A stretch of DNA of 64,000 nt from Blastobasis lacticolella (GCA_905147135.1 LR990054.1:16157001-16221000); one strand, 5' to 3'. Positions 18,231 through 32,511 are shown, numbered from the stretch's first letter. Numbers and translations: made by a program. Notes: generated by a model not told the origin, from the letters alone.

Positions 18231-21200
18231 TTTTCACCAGGGCACTAGTTTCTAGGGCTAAGGGTGCTTCCTACTTATCTCTCTCTATTACAAACCATCT
18301 TACAATGCCATTAACAAGGTATCTAAACCGTCACGTCAACTTTCATGGCCCTCCGTTATTTGAATTGAGTCGTTTGCATATATTGATACTTAAAAGAATA
18401 AGAAGTAGTGGTACATAATGAAGCTATTTGTGTGCGTATTCCCTTTTATACAATGTTAATTGTGTTAAATGTTGAAAACTTACGGCTTTTAGAATTTATA
18501 TTTGGTTTTAAAAGAAAATAAAAATTAGTCAAAGGCACCTAGATAGAAATGGAGCACAGTGTTATAATTAGGTAAAATTGAGATTTGACTTAAGCATTCT
18601 ACTTTTCAAATGTTAGGTACTTTAGTTAGTTCTTTTAAAAAGTAAAATTTACGAAAGTCGTAACGCGGTAATAAGGAAGTATTGGCTACGTACCTGTTGG
18701 TAATTAGGATTTTATAAATTGGCAAAGATATTTATTCATTCATTGTAAATGTATTCTAAATTATCAAAGAAGCAGTATGTTTAAGATATTCGAAAACCCC
18801 ATTATCTAATTACCTCACAAAAATTTTTACAACAACGGTAATTTTGAAATTAATTAAAACAGAAAGATCGAAATTATACAAATGAGAATTTAAAAACGAA
18901 ATTATTATGAATTGTGTGAGTGAATTTATATAGATAGTAATATTTTATTTGTCTTTGAGATTTCGCAAGTACAGTTAACATTTACCCGCCTTTTATATTG
19001 TAATCCTTAGGTTACTTTTTACTTATTTAAATAGAGGTACTTAGTTAATTATGCTAAATATTTGTACGACACTGTATTTGGATTTGGAATAGTAAAGAAA
19101 ATTAAGTTAGGTACATATTTGGCGTAAAGTTATAGTTAGAGATTTTAAAAAATGGGCCAAGTTAGATGGATACCGATTTTAGGGAGGTTAAGAATTCTAG
19201 TCTGTGGGTTTAGGTAAGTGTTGCCAGCCATTATAAGGTACAGAGCAACAAAATCAGAACAATTTTAGTTTTAGGCGGAATGCGCTATAATTATGTTACT
19301 TATCCTGAAAAATCATGAATCGTTAGATAGTGAAAACTATATATATCTTATTACTAGTTTTAGTGTGTTACATCGGTGTCATCTAGGAATAATATTTAAT
19401 TGTGTCCTATGTTTATTTATTTAAATTGGATCGAATTTTTATTCCTCAATAGAGCGTAATAATATTTTACTTATTTCAAAAAGTATAGCCCTAGTCGAAT
19501 CGTAGCTTCCAATAAATACATTTATATAATTATATTTGTATTATATTAGATTCCATATTATGTGTTTGTCATTAGACGATACCTAGATGTTATTATTAGA
19601 TTGTGAATTTTCCTATTGTTATGTATTAGCTGTTTTCTATTGAATTCATTGGGTATTACCTATTTATTGTTTAATATTAGTCTATAACTCACTGTTATTT
19701 TAATATCAAATTACTTATTTAATATTGGGTAGGTAAAAAATAAATTTTTAGGTTTAAAGCTCTGCTTTTATTCGCTTATTTTTTGGCGTCAGTTTTATTT
19801 GGTCGTAGTTACCAAATGGTGCGTGAGAGGCGCTTAATCTTGTTGTTTCAAATATTTCCTCTAGTGCCATTCTGGCTATGATATCACCTTACCCAGTGAA
19901 TAAATGTTGTAGATTTTGTTTTTAGCATATTTAAATGCAAATATGTTTATCTGCATCATTATTGATCATCGGTGCTCAAATTGTATGAGCTTATATTTAT
20001 CATGTTACCTTAAATTAATGTCTGTGGAACATGGTTAGGTATATTTTTTTTATTTTAAATATTTTTCGGCATCCATTTGTTATCAGTTTTATAATTTTTT
20101 CTTTGACAATATCTAATAATTCGTTATGTTCAACAAATCCACGCCATGTTTTACAGGTAGTTGTTAAATGACACTGTTGATTTTATTATTGAAATAAATA
20201 AATATTTATGTCAGCATTCCGTAAATACTCGTTAGTGTGTAAGGCGTCAATTGAATATTTGTATATTGTGTAAAAAGGACTGGGTGTAGTGTTTTGCAGT
20301 TGGTGCCATTTATATTGTCGTTCTATTAGTGTGCAAGTTGTAAAAATTGAGAACTTGGCTGTTACACTTCCGCGTAGCTTGTGCTTGACTGTACCAAAGG
20401 ATATATTGTATTAATATGAAATAAAATAGTGTTCGAATATTAGGTATTTTAGAACTTTACTCCGAACTTAAAATTGGTAATAATAGAAGTGGAAACGTTC
20501 CCACCAGTCCAGCGTTTTATAATTTTTATTCTGAACAAACAATATATTGAATGTAAGTAAAGTTTGATCAGGAATAGAGGGAGCCACTGTTGCTGGCACT
20601 GAGTTCTAAGAATTCCGTAATATGGCAAACCAAGGCAAATACACGTGAATTTCCATTTAGGCAGAATTAGTTTTCAATTTAGTATGAGACAGCTGATTCT
20701 TTTTTCGTTATTTGAAAGTTGGTGCCATAGTAAAAGTTGTCAACCTGTATTCCTAGGTTAGGGTCTCAGGCTACTTAAAAATACTAGTATTGTTTATAAA
20801 AAAAAAGCTTTTTTTTTTATTTACTTTGGTCAACTTACCAAAATAGCGTCGTCAACAACACATTAGTGAGATGCTGAACAGATGACGAGATTCCTTGAGG
20901 GAGTCTACCGTTTATTGGTGTTGCCAGTCTAGACAGTTATCCACCAGAAATGTAGGCTGTTGATAAAAATGCCTTTTTTTATATCTTTTCGATGTTGGAC
21001 TGCCATCGCACCTGATTAAGAGTAACGCTTTCCGCATTGGAGCATATACCCATGGCATATAGCCTATGATATGATATGCTCAAAAATGCTTTAAAATTGG
21101 TTCTAGGTAGAGATATACCTACCGATCACTATTTTATTACATTATCCATACCAAAGTTTTGATCAAATATATCTCGCAAATTGGGATAGTATCCATTAGA

Positions 21201-21414
21201 TAAATCTTTTGAAATGCATAGGTAACTAAAAACTAAACAAATTTATGTAATTGTCGTTTTATAAGTACCTAAAATATAGAAATTGCGACAATTTCTGTCC
21301 TGGTTACTCGCTGGTCGATACCAGATTGTGTTGATATAGTGTATTAAAATAATAAAGAGATATTTGAATATTTTGTCTTTTACTGTACGTCAATAATTTC
21401 ATAACTTCCTTTCT
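18231..21414. other. Long AT-rich intergenic stretch, nothing recognised
   Basis: Apart from short A/T runs (for example 20796-20820) and many AATAAA words, I see no exon, inverted element or SINE. Open frames are all short. It could be a long 3' UTR of the upstream gene or simple intergenic DNA. Confidence 0.4.
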
Positions 21415-21436
21415 TGTGTGTGTGTGTGTGTGTGTG
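21415..21436. repeat. (TG)11 microsatellite
   Basis: A pure TG run lies about 40 bases upstream of a SINE-B copy. Confidence 0.95.
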
Positions 21437-21476
21437 TTTCGTACAGAAGGTAGCGATATTGATAGTGATAGTGATA

Positions 21477-21735
21477 TTGACGACCTGAGTGGTTCAGTGG
21501 TCAACATGCGCAAGTCTGCCACGCAAGAGGTCCCGGATTCGATTCCCGGCCGGGCAGAAATTGAAATGATGAATTTTAATTTCTGTTATGGGTCTGGGTG
21601 TTCTATGTATAATAAGTATGTATTTAAAAGTATATAAGTAGTTTATCAGTTATCTAGCACCCATAACACAAGCTTTGCTTACTTTGGGGCTAGATGGCGC
21701 TGTGTGTATTTGTCCACGATTATTTATTATTTATT
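21477..21735 (+). repeat. SINE family B, full-length copy
   Basis: The tRNA-derived head GACGACCTGAGTGGTTCAGT (A-box-like) is followed by GAGGTCCCGGATTCGATTCC (B-box-like). The body has GAAATTGAAATGATGAATTT, TGGGTCTGGGTGTTCTATGT and GGGGCTAGATGGCGCTGTGT, ending in an ATTTATT-rich tail. The copy at 39662-39921 is the same element inverted. Confidence 0.85.
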
Positions 21736-21888
21736 TATTATATCTGGGGCTATATTTTTGAACCACTCGCAACCACGAGCGCTCGTCTTGTAATGCCTGT
21801 CTCTTTTGCCTTTATCAACTTATCACGAGTGTAAAAGAGAGATAACACATGCGAGCGCTGCCGTGGATGCTAGCGGTTCAAAAATAGA

Positions 21889-22060
21889 ACCCTTGGTGTT
21901 GCTAATATATATAGGCAGGGTGATCACTTTCCATCAGGTGGCCTTTTTGCCTGTTTGACTGCGACATAAAAAAGCACATCCACCGACCAACCGCCAGACT
22001 CACCAGTATAAAATGAGCTAGCATCTCTATTGATGCGTGTACGAATCGGGGCGATCGGCC
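21889..22060 (-). repeat. Dispersed lepidopteran repeat fragments
   Basis: The first part (GGTGTTGCTAATA...CACTTTCCATCAGGTGG) belongs with 27369-27440, 27880-27970 and, inverted, 43707-43890. The second (ACTCACCAGTATAAAATGAG, CTAGCATCTCTATTGATGCG) also occurs at 32318-32373. Confidence 0.6.
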
Positions 22061-22206
22061 CAATGAGATTTCTTTTTCCTGACTACAATCGAACATAATG
22101 ATACATCCCATCCACTAATCGTTGGCCATCATTAGGTGACCTGTTTGAAAAAATCCATAGCTACCATACATAGTTACATTTTATTTGTCGTCACCCTTAG
22201 GAGACT

Positions 22207-22288
22207 AGGCGGAACCCGGGTCGGGCGCACTGCCGGGATATTGGCGAGAGCACAACCGGGATATTGTCGCCAAGATGATGATGATGAG
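22207..22288 (+). repeat. 3' end of SINE family A
   Basis: AGGCGGAACCCGGGTCGGGC, GAGAGCACAACCGGGATATT and CCAAGATGATGATGATGAG match the family terminus, including the (GAT)n tail. Confidence 0.68.
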
Positions 22289-22291
22289 CTT

Positions 22292-22455
22292 TATAGTTGG
22301 TGCCAAATGGATTGGCAATGGCGAACATTGATCTCTTGGTCAGAACTAATTTGTGATCGATAACAGCGATTATAGTTGCAATTTCATGAAATATACACAG
22401 TTTCCATCTATTTTCCATGAAATAATGCCGGTTCTTGAAAGAGAGTCAAGGCACG
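22292..22455 (+). repeat. One-ended copy of the 11668-12068 foldback family
   Basis: TATAGTTGGTGCCAAATGGA, TTGGCAATGGCGAACATTGA and TGAAATAATGCCGGTTCTTG match 15792-15985. It abuts the SINE tail just before it. Confidence 0.6.
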
Positions 22456-22574
22456 CTGTTGCCAATTTATTCCATCCATTGAACCAATAGTTAACTAGTG
22501 AGGGTCTGGGGTGGAGTTATGTATTAAAATCGGGACACAAAGCAATGATACAAGCAGATTATTTTGTTTATAAT

Positions 22575-25500
22575 TTTATTAAATTAATTCTATAACTTTT
22601 TTTTACATATAGTAAATTATATGTATGTGCCACTTTCATCAATTACATTGAATACTCTGCCATGTCACCAGCAGTAGTCCAAAGTACCTAATGTTTGCTA
22701 CTACTTCCTCCGCTCAGGGGGTGCGTCGGCGCAGCCTCCCCCGAGACCACAAGCCAAGGCGTAGACTAACAATCTGACAAACTCTACCAATAATAACAGA
22801 TTCGTGAGTATCGCCTGCAACGATTGGGAAGTTATCAGGAGTGTGATGTTGGTTCCCAGGGGCATTCCTATGGTCTCGGTTACAGGGGTCATTAAAACTG
22901 TTGGGCCATTGACCTCCATTCTGGGAGCTTCGCCGCGCCTGCCGCCAGCCTCGATCGCGTCGTTCGCACCAAAAAATTCTTACAAAATTCTCTTCCAAAT
23001 ATTTACAAGACGCAGATTTTTTTACAAATGCCGGCCAATTTTTTTACAGGGACTAATTAAGGAAGCGGCGCGCGCGAGGCTGGCGGCCGTATTATTTCAA
23101 ATTTTCATTTTTTTTTCGCTAATTACACATTTTCTTATCTAGTTACTGTGCGCGCGTACAGTGCGCGCACGGCTCCGCTACCCTATCGTTACAGCGCGGG
23201 CGCGGCGCCCTACTAAGAAGGAAGTCGCAACACAAACTCACTGTAGCAATAGAGTATAGAGTACAGGAAGAGACAACACTGAAGGCATGGCTGGTTGGCC
23301 GCTACGCTCACCCGCGCTAAACTACGTCCGTAATGACACCGTTCCCTGTTTCGTAATTTAAAATTAACATTTAGAATTAACACTCGATAGGGGCTTATAC
23401 AGAATTTGTACTCTTAGAGCGCTGGGCCGCTGCCCGCGCCTAACAACAATCCAGCATTCCCGTGTTATAGTCTCCGCCCGCAATACTGGTCACACTGCGT
23501 TTCCCGCGCAGCCGAATGCGACATTCGCGCGAAAGAGGGCGCTGTTCATGGTACCAACCACAAATATAGAAAAGTTAGCTACCTTCATGTAGAGCGCGAA
23601 TTCTTTTTCGATCTATGTAGTTCCTTACAATGCTTATTGGAAAATACAGGTGTACACAAACCCCGTCCGATCCGAAAGGGGAATATAATCTAAATTACCT
23701 AAATACTTGTAAACATTTTTTTTTCGTTAAATTCAACATTTGTATGGAAATTATGCCCATTTTCACAACGCCGTGCGGTGTCAAAAACATGGCCGCTTGT
23801 AACTTTGTCGGAAAAAAATTCAGATTTTTTTTTTACTTTTCTTTTGAAAATGATAATAAAGGTACCTACAATTATACTACTTAAAGATAAATATATTTTA
23901 AAAGCAATAGGTACCCAACAATGCCTTTCCAGATATGACGGGGTTCTTGTCCTTACTTACAAATTCAACATGGAACAGTTGGCTTACAGTTTTAGCGATC
24001 GCATTTAGAAATTAAAGCGATGTCTGTCACTTGGACACGCTAGCAGATTCTCTATCTCAAAATCGATGTGCATTCCGGACACTACACAACTCACGGCTTT
24101 ACAACCGTCACGTTCATTTGCGCGGGAAACTCGCATGGTAAAACAGTACGCGGGCACCACATTATCTTTCCAGAGGAGCATCCTAAACGCAGACAAAATG
24201 TTGAAGCGAAACATTGGTACCTACATACAAACGGTATGGTCGAGAAAGCACTTTCTAAAATAAATAACATTCTTTTTTTTTTGTGATACATAATATATTA
24301 ATGCAATTTCCCAAAATAAATAAATTATAATTATATTCTTTTTCCATTATGTTGACATTGGCAGGAATTGACAGAGGCTTAGGTCCTGAGGTACTTCATT
24401 ATCTGATGTGAGCACCGGGCGGAGTGTTACAGTCAAAGACTTCTATATAACCTCAGTTTTTAAAGAAGTCTTTGGTTACAGTCAGTCAAGCACATTCGAG
24501 AACAAGTTTTATCGCTCTATTCATTTATAAGGAGCAAAGAAAAAGGTTAGATCGTAATCGTACCTTTGTAACATCATACTTGTGTGTACATGTATTATTA
24601 TATAGCATACCTATGGCCTATATACCTGCCACCATGGTTAATGTAACCTATAGGTACAGAGCGATAAACTTTTTCGTCCTCTCTGTGCTAACTTGGTAAA
24701 ATGCCACGCGCGGACTGATACTGTATCAATTGGTGACCATGCAAACGGAATACAGGGTTACCAACAGCTGTTAATTAGCCGTGATGACCTTACCTATGAC
24801 CGAACGTCGTTTAAAAATATGTTTTAAAAAGCTTTGTTATGTTTGCAAAAAGTATTCGGGTAGATAGGTACACCACTAGGTGTTATCTAATCAAGGGTAC
24901 CGTCTTAAAATGTTGTAATAAAACTTGTTGTTAATATTTTTTGCAAACATGACAGTTGCTTATTATTTCTCTGTTGACGTGTCCTACGGGTCGTTGTCAC
25001 TAAGACAAGTGACTCGTACAACACAACAACAACTCAGATTTGCAACCTTGCCGCCAACATAGCTGCGCCCGCGCAGGCCAAGCCAAAGGCCGCCCGATGC
25101 AGCGTTACACGCACCGTTACCATAAGAGATCAGACTGTCGTTTCTAAAACAAAAGTTATACTTACAAACGATAATACGTTTACAACTATTCTTATTATAA
25201 CATTCGTACCTAAAACAATTTACAATAAGTTTTTTTTTAAGAAAACATATATTAGAAAAGAAAGTTTAAAGTCAGGCAAAAGATAAAAGGTTGACTTAAC
25301 CGAGGGCTCATAGAATGTGTATTGCCGTAAAGTATTTAGGGTAATATACGTACAGTGAAACCAATCGCTCATTCACAAACTGATAACAATTCATATTCAC
25401 AAGATAATAATTATAGTTACAACAAAAATATATGTGTGTACTCTAGAGTTCTTCCTCCGAAGCTTTCCCAAGATACTTATATCATCAGCCGTACAGATAT

Positions 25501-27546
25501 TTTCCAACTCCCATTTTTTTTTGGTATGTGAATGTCATCGTAAATAAAACTCCACAAGGTAACACCTGTCATGTAACTTGTCTATAATGTAAATAGATTT
25601 AATCTAAATGATAAAAAAATGAACCGATTTCGAATATTAATAACAAAATTAAAATCATTGAAACATGAAAAGGATAGTTTTTTTATTATAATAATATGTG
25701 TAAAGAACGCGAGTTTAGTTTGAAACAAATATAAGGATAGTTTTGCTATGATTGTTATTTTAAAAAGTAGGTATATTACGTATGCAAGTTTCAACTGTGA
25801 AAGGCCACGTTGAATCCTGTATTCGTAACTAGAACGGGGTAACCGCGCGCGATTCGGTCGTTATAGACAAGTCGAAAATGACAGCTCACCAAATGGCTGT
25901 GTGACAAAGGAGTGAGATCATTAATAGTCAATATTAATACTTATCAATACGTTGTTAGTGATGAGGGTCGACTTGTCTGCCATTTAATAAAAGTATTATA
26001 AAAAAAAATTAAATACAAAATACCAAGTTATAGTTTTGTGATTCTTTAGATTAGGTACTATCTCCGAAATGAAAAATAGCGTCGTCATAAAAATAAAACG
26101 ATAAAAATATCTTAGCAAATGGCAGATTGTAACCAAAATAATTGTAGATGTTACAAGTGATCAGTGACTACATGTAACTCATAGCCGCAAAGTAGTTGTG
26201 TTAGTACTGCAGTGTTGTTTGTTAGGACACTAAATTAACGTTTTTGGAGGGTCTTTGTGACCCGGCAAATAGAAAACTGCATATGCTGACCGCCTAACAT
26301 CCACAGATCTAATCTATTTGATTAATTTATACATGAAAAATAATTATATACAAAATATAAAATTGATATCTATACAACATTCGCTACACAGCAACTTCAT
26401 TTGTTTTTAATCCTTTTTAGTGAAAATCAATAACAATAAGTACCTAGAGAGTTTCCAAAACGCATTTCCAAATACCGTAATTTATATTCAAATATTTCCG
26501 ATAGAAAAGTCAATAATAAAATAGAAAAATAACATGATCAGTTTTTTTATAATAAATAGATGAAAATTACAATGTTCAGGGGCCTTATTAATACACATTA
26601 GTTTTTGTACGAATTTTTGGACTATCTAGCCCCTTTGAGAGTTCATGAACACACGATGAATAATTTTCACACGATTTTAGAGTGTTTACAACACGTACTT
26701 ATGGAATACGAGTAGGCGTGCGCCGGCGCAGAGGTGGAGCCGCGGGCGACGGCGGCGGGGTGAGGGGCGCGGGACGGTCCACCCGCCGGTCTTCAGTTGC
26801 AGAAACAACCTTCGCCTTAGTAAATGTACCAACAAAATGTTCTACGATTGTTTTACGTTACGAAGTTATAACGCCGCAGGCGAGCCGGTCCCGGCGCCGC
26901 ACTCGCGCCGCCCCGCACGCCTGCAATGCACAGAGAGAGTATGGTTAGTAGGCGTCTCGGACAACAATTTCAAGAATCTCGGCAAGAGTTCTTTGACAGG
27001 CTTGCTCCGTCTTCGGCCTTATCGTCACTTTCCACCAGGTGAGATACTTGTCAAATGCCTGGCTAGTCCAAGAAAACAAAGAATTACCTAGTAAAATTAA
27101 TTATTTAATTAGTTCTCAATCCAATAGTTTTCATGCTAAAATACAATGGACCTAGCAAACAAATTATGAATTTATAAGTTACATTTGATTTTCATTAGTA
27201 GCTTGTCAACAGCCCCCAACAGTCTTTTGTTATGCTTAAACCTCTTCCAAATTACTTAGTTGAGGGACTCAATTTTTGTATTTGCTCCTAGAGTAAGAGC
27301 AAGTTACGTTGCTAAGTTGTTAGGGACGGGCAACGCATTGCTGTATCCTTGTATCCCAGGTGTATCCCTGGTGTTACTAATGGGCAACAGTGACCACTTT
27401 CCATCTCGACTCGCTTGCCTCTTTTTCTTCCATAAAAATCCACAAATCCACCCACCTAGACCCTCCTTGGGTAACGGTGAGCACTTTCCATGAAATGGCT
27501 TGATTATCTGTTTATCCTACACACAATAACTAGTGAATCCACCCAC
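22575..27546 (-). other. Region downstream of the MXD stop codon; candidate long 3' UTR
   Basis: No separate gene is recognised. GC-rich islands at about 22715-22760, 22920-23220, 26725-26790 and 26875-26925 contrast with the AT-rich rest. On the minus strand AATAAA occurs at 22575-22580 (among others). A 3' UTR of this length is possible but unproven. Fragments of the repeat seen at 27880 also occur (27369-27440). A short inverted pair, GTCAAAGACTTCT / AGAAGTCTTTGG, lies at about 24433-24475. Confidence 0.35.
27369..27440 (-). repeat. Fragment of a dispersed repeat next to the MXD stop codon
   Basis: GGTGTTACTAATGGGCAACA, GTGACCACTTTCCATC and GCTTGCCT match the family at 27880-27970 and 21889-21980. 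Confidence 0.55.
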
Positions 27547-27740
27547 CTAGATCCTCGTGGAGCGGTTGGCCCGGCGGGGGCGCGTGGCCACGACGGTATC
27601 GGCGGGCGGGCGCGAGGGCGCGGGCGCGCGCGCCGGCCGCCGCCGCGCCCCCGCCGCGACGCCGCTGTCGCCGCTCTGCGCGGACAACAGCGATTCGCTG
27701 TCACTCTGGTTCGACGTGTAGCCTATCACGTCCACTTCGT
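27547..27740 (-). CDS. MXD-like gene, terminal coding exon
   Basis: The acceptor TCTATTTCAG lies just above 27740 and the stop TAG is at 27549-27547. It encodes DEVDVIGYTSNQSDSESLLS, AQSGDSGVAAGARRR, an Ala/Pro/Arg-rich stretch and RPRRANRSTRI. The acidic start matches the conserved MXD C-terminal block. The basic tail is not one I know from vertebrate members. It is very GC-rich, unlike the flanks. Confidence 0.72.
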
Positions 27741-30700
27741 CTGAAATAGAAATGGTTAACGTTAGTGTTGGTTGCAGGTTACAAGTTGTCCATGGGGTGA
27801 GGATTTGGGGAACCGTGGCTTTGACAGTGGAGGGGCAATTGCCTTTTTGCTGCCAGAGCAACGTGTTATAGAGGCGATTCTTATGGTGTTGCTAAAGTCT
27901 ATTGGCAGTGGTGACCAGTTTCCGTCAGGTGGGCCGCTTGCTTGTTTGCCTACCGTATGACATAAAAAAAAGTTGCCTGTTGTAGTAGGATAGTAGGGGT
28001 GGTGACTTGGTGTTACAAGCGACCTCCATGTTAAAGGAATGTTACACTGTACTGTAAGTACCTATTGTGACAGAAGGGCGGCGTGTTACATAATACCTAA
28101 GTGCCAACTATACAAGGTACAAGTGTCTTCTATTTCCGCACCAAACATTAAATACTTTAGAGAGTTAGAAGCTTAAGAAATATTGTGAAGTCTTTTATCG
28201 AATAAAGAATATTCCTAGCGAAATAAGTTTCAAATTAACATACGTTTCTACCTCATATTCACCACAGATTTTCCACTTCACGTCTCAGCCCCGAGTCATA
28301 TGCAAAAAGCATGAATATTTGGCGGGTAAAAAATAAAACATGGCCGCCTCCGCCGTGTCACCGTGCGCGGTCGCTCGCGCGGAAACGATCAAGAGCGGAG
28401 TGGAGTATCTCTGCTCCCCACTTTATAGAGGGCCTGCTTAGCCATGTGGCTAAACACAAATGAAAGTTTGCAAGAGGTGAGCTGCTTCCGAGTTGGATGT
28501 TGATGTCCTCAATCTCCAAGATACAAAAATATGTAGGTAGGTAGGTAGTTACCTAAACTTAAAATAATAAATTGGAACTACGTACAAATATTTTAAGTTT
28601 GAAATACGTACAAGAAAATAAAACAAACAAATAGTATCTATATTTGGAAAATATCGACAGGCAAGATTGAAAGGGTCAAACTAGAAGGAAACGCGTGTTT
28701 TGAAATACTATCAATAATTCCAAGAAATAGATAGCGCATCTGCTTTCGTAACAGACAATGATGTAGATAAGCAAGTTAAATATTTACTACAACTTAGTTG
28801 TGGACTTTACACAAACTAAGTTATAAGGCACCCTTGTCGGCTGTCAGATGCCAAACGCACATATCTATAAATATTTAAATTCGGGCGTGCGTACGTTTAA
28901 TATTTTAGACGGTAATGTTCTTGGCTTGGAAGTGATTTGGAATTCTACGTAGGGAATGGTCATGCTTAGGTATCCTTCGAGCCGTAAGTATTCCTTAGCC
29001 TATTTATTTAGAGTTAAACAAGATATTCGGCTTGGAAGTACCGGGACTAATACCTAATTATTTATCAATTAAAATTGTCAAGATTGTATTACAATAATCG
29101 GTGATTTTCGGACGATTAAAGCGGTAGCTCGAATCGTCAACACCGATGGTGAGACTTCACCATGGAAGAACTAATACCAAAATATAATAAAATAAAAACT
29201 ATAACTAAAAATTCCTAAAATTTACTTCAAATACGAATTCACGTACGTATGTTGTGCTATAGGTAGACCTAAAGCACAACATTGCAAGCTCCGTAGGTAA
29301 GTACCCACGTGAGCACTTTGGACGCGGTCGCCACAGTAGTGCGTCCCATTCAATTTCTCTCGGATATAAATTCCCTTGTTCGGAATAAATTCCCTCGTCG
29401 AAACATTGTGGCACTCTGTAACGACAATGGATTTATCTACAAATGCACTAAGGGCAATTTCATGTTAGATACCTAGTTGATAAACGTTGATACTATTAAG
29501 ATTATAGGCATGTTTCAAAAGTGATTTGCTAAGTATCACAATTTTTAAGATCGCTGCTATCAAACAACAATAAGTGTTAAAAATTATTTGGTCCCTTGTT
29601 GTGCGCCATTTTAATTTTTTACAATTTGAGACAAAGCTAAGTATACAAGGTAGGTTGTTACTTTGGAAAAGCATACCTACTTATTGAAATAGATATAATC
29701 TATGAGATATTGAATAATTATATTGAATATCTCATAGATTACTTTCATATTGGCAAAAACTATTTACATACCCAAATAAAGAGTGATTCATCGGTTTTCA
29801 TATAAAACGCAAATCGTGTTCAATGAAAAGTAAATTTTCGTCGAAATTATAATCTTAAAGATAATAAATCATTACCTATAGACACTCTCATATTGTCGAA
29901 AACAGACTACTCAAATGGAGTGATTCTTCACATTTGTTGTAAAAACGCGAACGGTACGAACTATTCAATGAATAGTTAATTTCCGAAGATCAAAGCCGTG
30001 AAATTAATATGTTTCATTACGCTTGCCCTCTATTTGCTTTTTGGTTGGAATTAAATTTTATATTACGGAGAACTTATGTAGTTATAAAACGTTTTAATGG
30101 CGGTGTGGTTTAAGAGTCCCTTGCCGGGCGCCAATTTGAATAGGAAACAGAACACGTTTAGTTTCTGCTTTGAATTGTTTAATTTGTGCTCGTATAATAA
30201 TATGTAAGTACTTAGACATTAATTATGACATTTTGTCGAGTTAATATTTTGGTGTGGTAACTGTTTTAATCTATAGAAAAACAGAATAAATACGTATAGA
30301 GCTCTCAAATAACACGTACTTTCTACGTATCACCAAGGCAAGGATTCACTATAATGTATGCCATATTTCCTACTGCATTATGTAGTGGTACTTATATAAA
30401 ATACCATGAAGAGGCAAAAACAGCAAGGTTCTAAGTAACAGAGTTCTTTGTGACACAAAAAGGGCAATATAAAACCGTCAATGGCCCAGTGGAAGGCCCC
30501 TACCCCGAGCGATCACCATAAAAGCACTTTCCAGAATGCCTTGGTCAGTTTCCAGCACGCATAAACGCATAAGCATTCCACGGGTAGGCATTCAGATATC
30601 AAAATAAGGTAGGTACCCACTAAAATTTTATAAAGTAAATGGTGGGTCGGAATAATTATCTATACTTATGCTAAAAACTACAAAACGCGATGAGCCTGGT

Positions 30701-32511
30701 TATGAGCATTAACTCAGGATATGCATAACAGATTGGAATCTGGGACATTCTGGGTATTCAGTTTGAAAGACCTACAATACCTACAAAATGCGATGAGCCT
30801 GGTTATAAGCATTAACTCAGGATATGCAGAACAGATTGGAGTCTTTGCGTCGATGTTTAGTGCGATCAACAGAATCTTTCATACTACCGTCATGTCACAT
30901 TATTGTAATTTTTTGTACAATCACGTGGCATGACAGGTTGTATGATATGTAGATGTATAATGTTTAGTGTATGTTAGGCTTTTAGGTAAGTATCCAAAAG
31001 TGAATATCCTAACTTGTATCTTACTCTGTACTTGTTCTTGTTGTAGGTACTTGTTCTAATGGTCGTGATTGTAATGAACTACCTACACATTTCAATATTA
31101 TTGCACATTTACTTTTGAGACCCTTGCGGCGTGCCTGTGCCGCCCATTTGCATCCACTTCGATCACTTTTCCCGCGCAACTTTAAAGCGGCGTCGGAAGC
31201 GGCGGGGGGCAGGGGGCGCCGATTGGCCGCCATTTAACATGTATTGCCGGAAATTGGCGCGAACGGCTGCGTTCTGTTGGCGCGTGAATTTCGCAGCGGC
31301 CATTTTGCGGAGAGCCCGCGTCTAAAATGGCGGGCGGATTATTTTTGGTGGCGCGGTAATAGTTTCCGCTCTAAATAATGGTGACGCTTAATTATTCTGG
31401 AGCGGCTTTCCCTGGGGAGAATAACGTGGAGTTCTTCAAGATGGATGTGAGCTTTCTACGGTCCGAAAACACATGACAAGAGTGATGAACCAGAAGTACC
31501 TGCTGGTCTAGCCATCTTTGACAGCTCCGCTTGCGTGATGCGTGTATGGTAGAAAATTGACAGCTCGAAGTTCGACTATTTCTACCAACATCTACATTGA
31601 CTCTGATTGTGTAGGATCATCCGCCAATCCGCCTCCTTTGTATACCGAAAGTACGTGAATTGTCTATGGACCAAGAATTTCTACCACAAACAGCTTATGT
31701 CAGTTAACGTTAGCTTATGTCAGATAACATTAGCTTATGTCAAATTCCATACATTTTTTCTACTACAATTGTAGATTAACGCAACCTCTTGGCTAAGGCC
31801 GCTGGTATTGCGAATGCCCATAGGCTAGAAAAGGTGCTATCTACAGTTTCATTACCTTAGAATCTACATGTATTAAAAATAAATGTATGTTCCTTAAAAG
31901 CACGCTTTGACTTGGCTTTTGACGTATAGGTACGACACACGTGTCACCTTATTAACAAATTGATGCGGCAGATTTTGTAATGAGTTGAAGTGAAGTGCCG
32001 GTCTTCAGTATAGACATTTCACCTCATCATACCTAGCTTCACTAAAAACAGAGCTATCTCACAATCCTAACAAAAACCGTCAACACGATACTTCGTCGCT
32101 CGTAAACAAGACCATGGGTCAATCGCTATTCTCGCCATTACCAGGCAGCCGTAATAGCCTGGATCCGGCGGTAAATTATTAATAACAGGCGAATGTGAGC
32201 AAGCACATTACCAGACTTAACTATGCGAAGTAGATTTTGATTTATCACCGGTTGGGAGTGATTTATCATTGGGTCCGTCGGAGCGAGGAGGTTGGGTATG
32301 TACTGAGGCAACACATCAACTTACCAGTATAAAATGAGCTAACGTAACTATGGATGCGCATACAACGAGGAGACCGTCCAAAATTCGGACACTACGTTGA
32401 GGTGCTACGCTGTAGTGTACGTGTTGTACTTGCTATGCACTGGCCAGCGGTTTTATTTACGAGACACGTATGGTTATAATTATATGTTTTTAGAGTGATA
32501 AGAAGATGATG

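Noticed and set aside
21477..21560. Functional tRNA gene
   Set aside because: A- and B-box-like words are present, but no closed acceptor stem is seen and the segment is the head of a repeated SINE.
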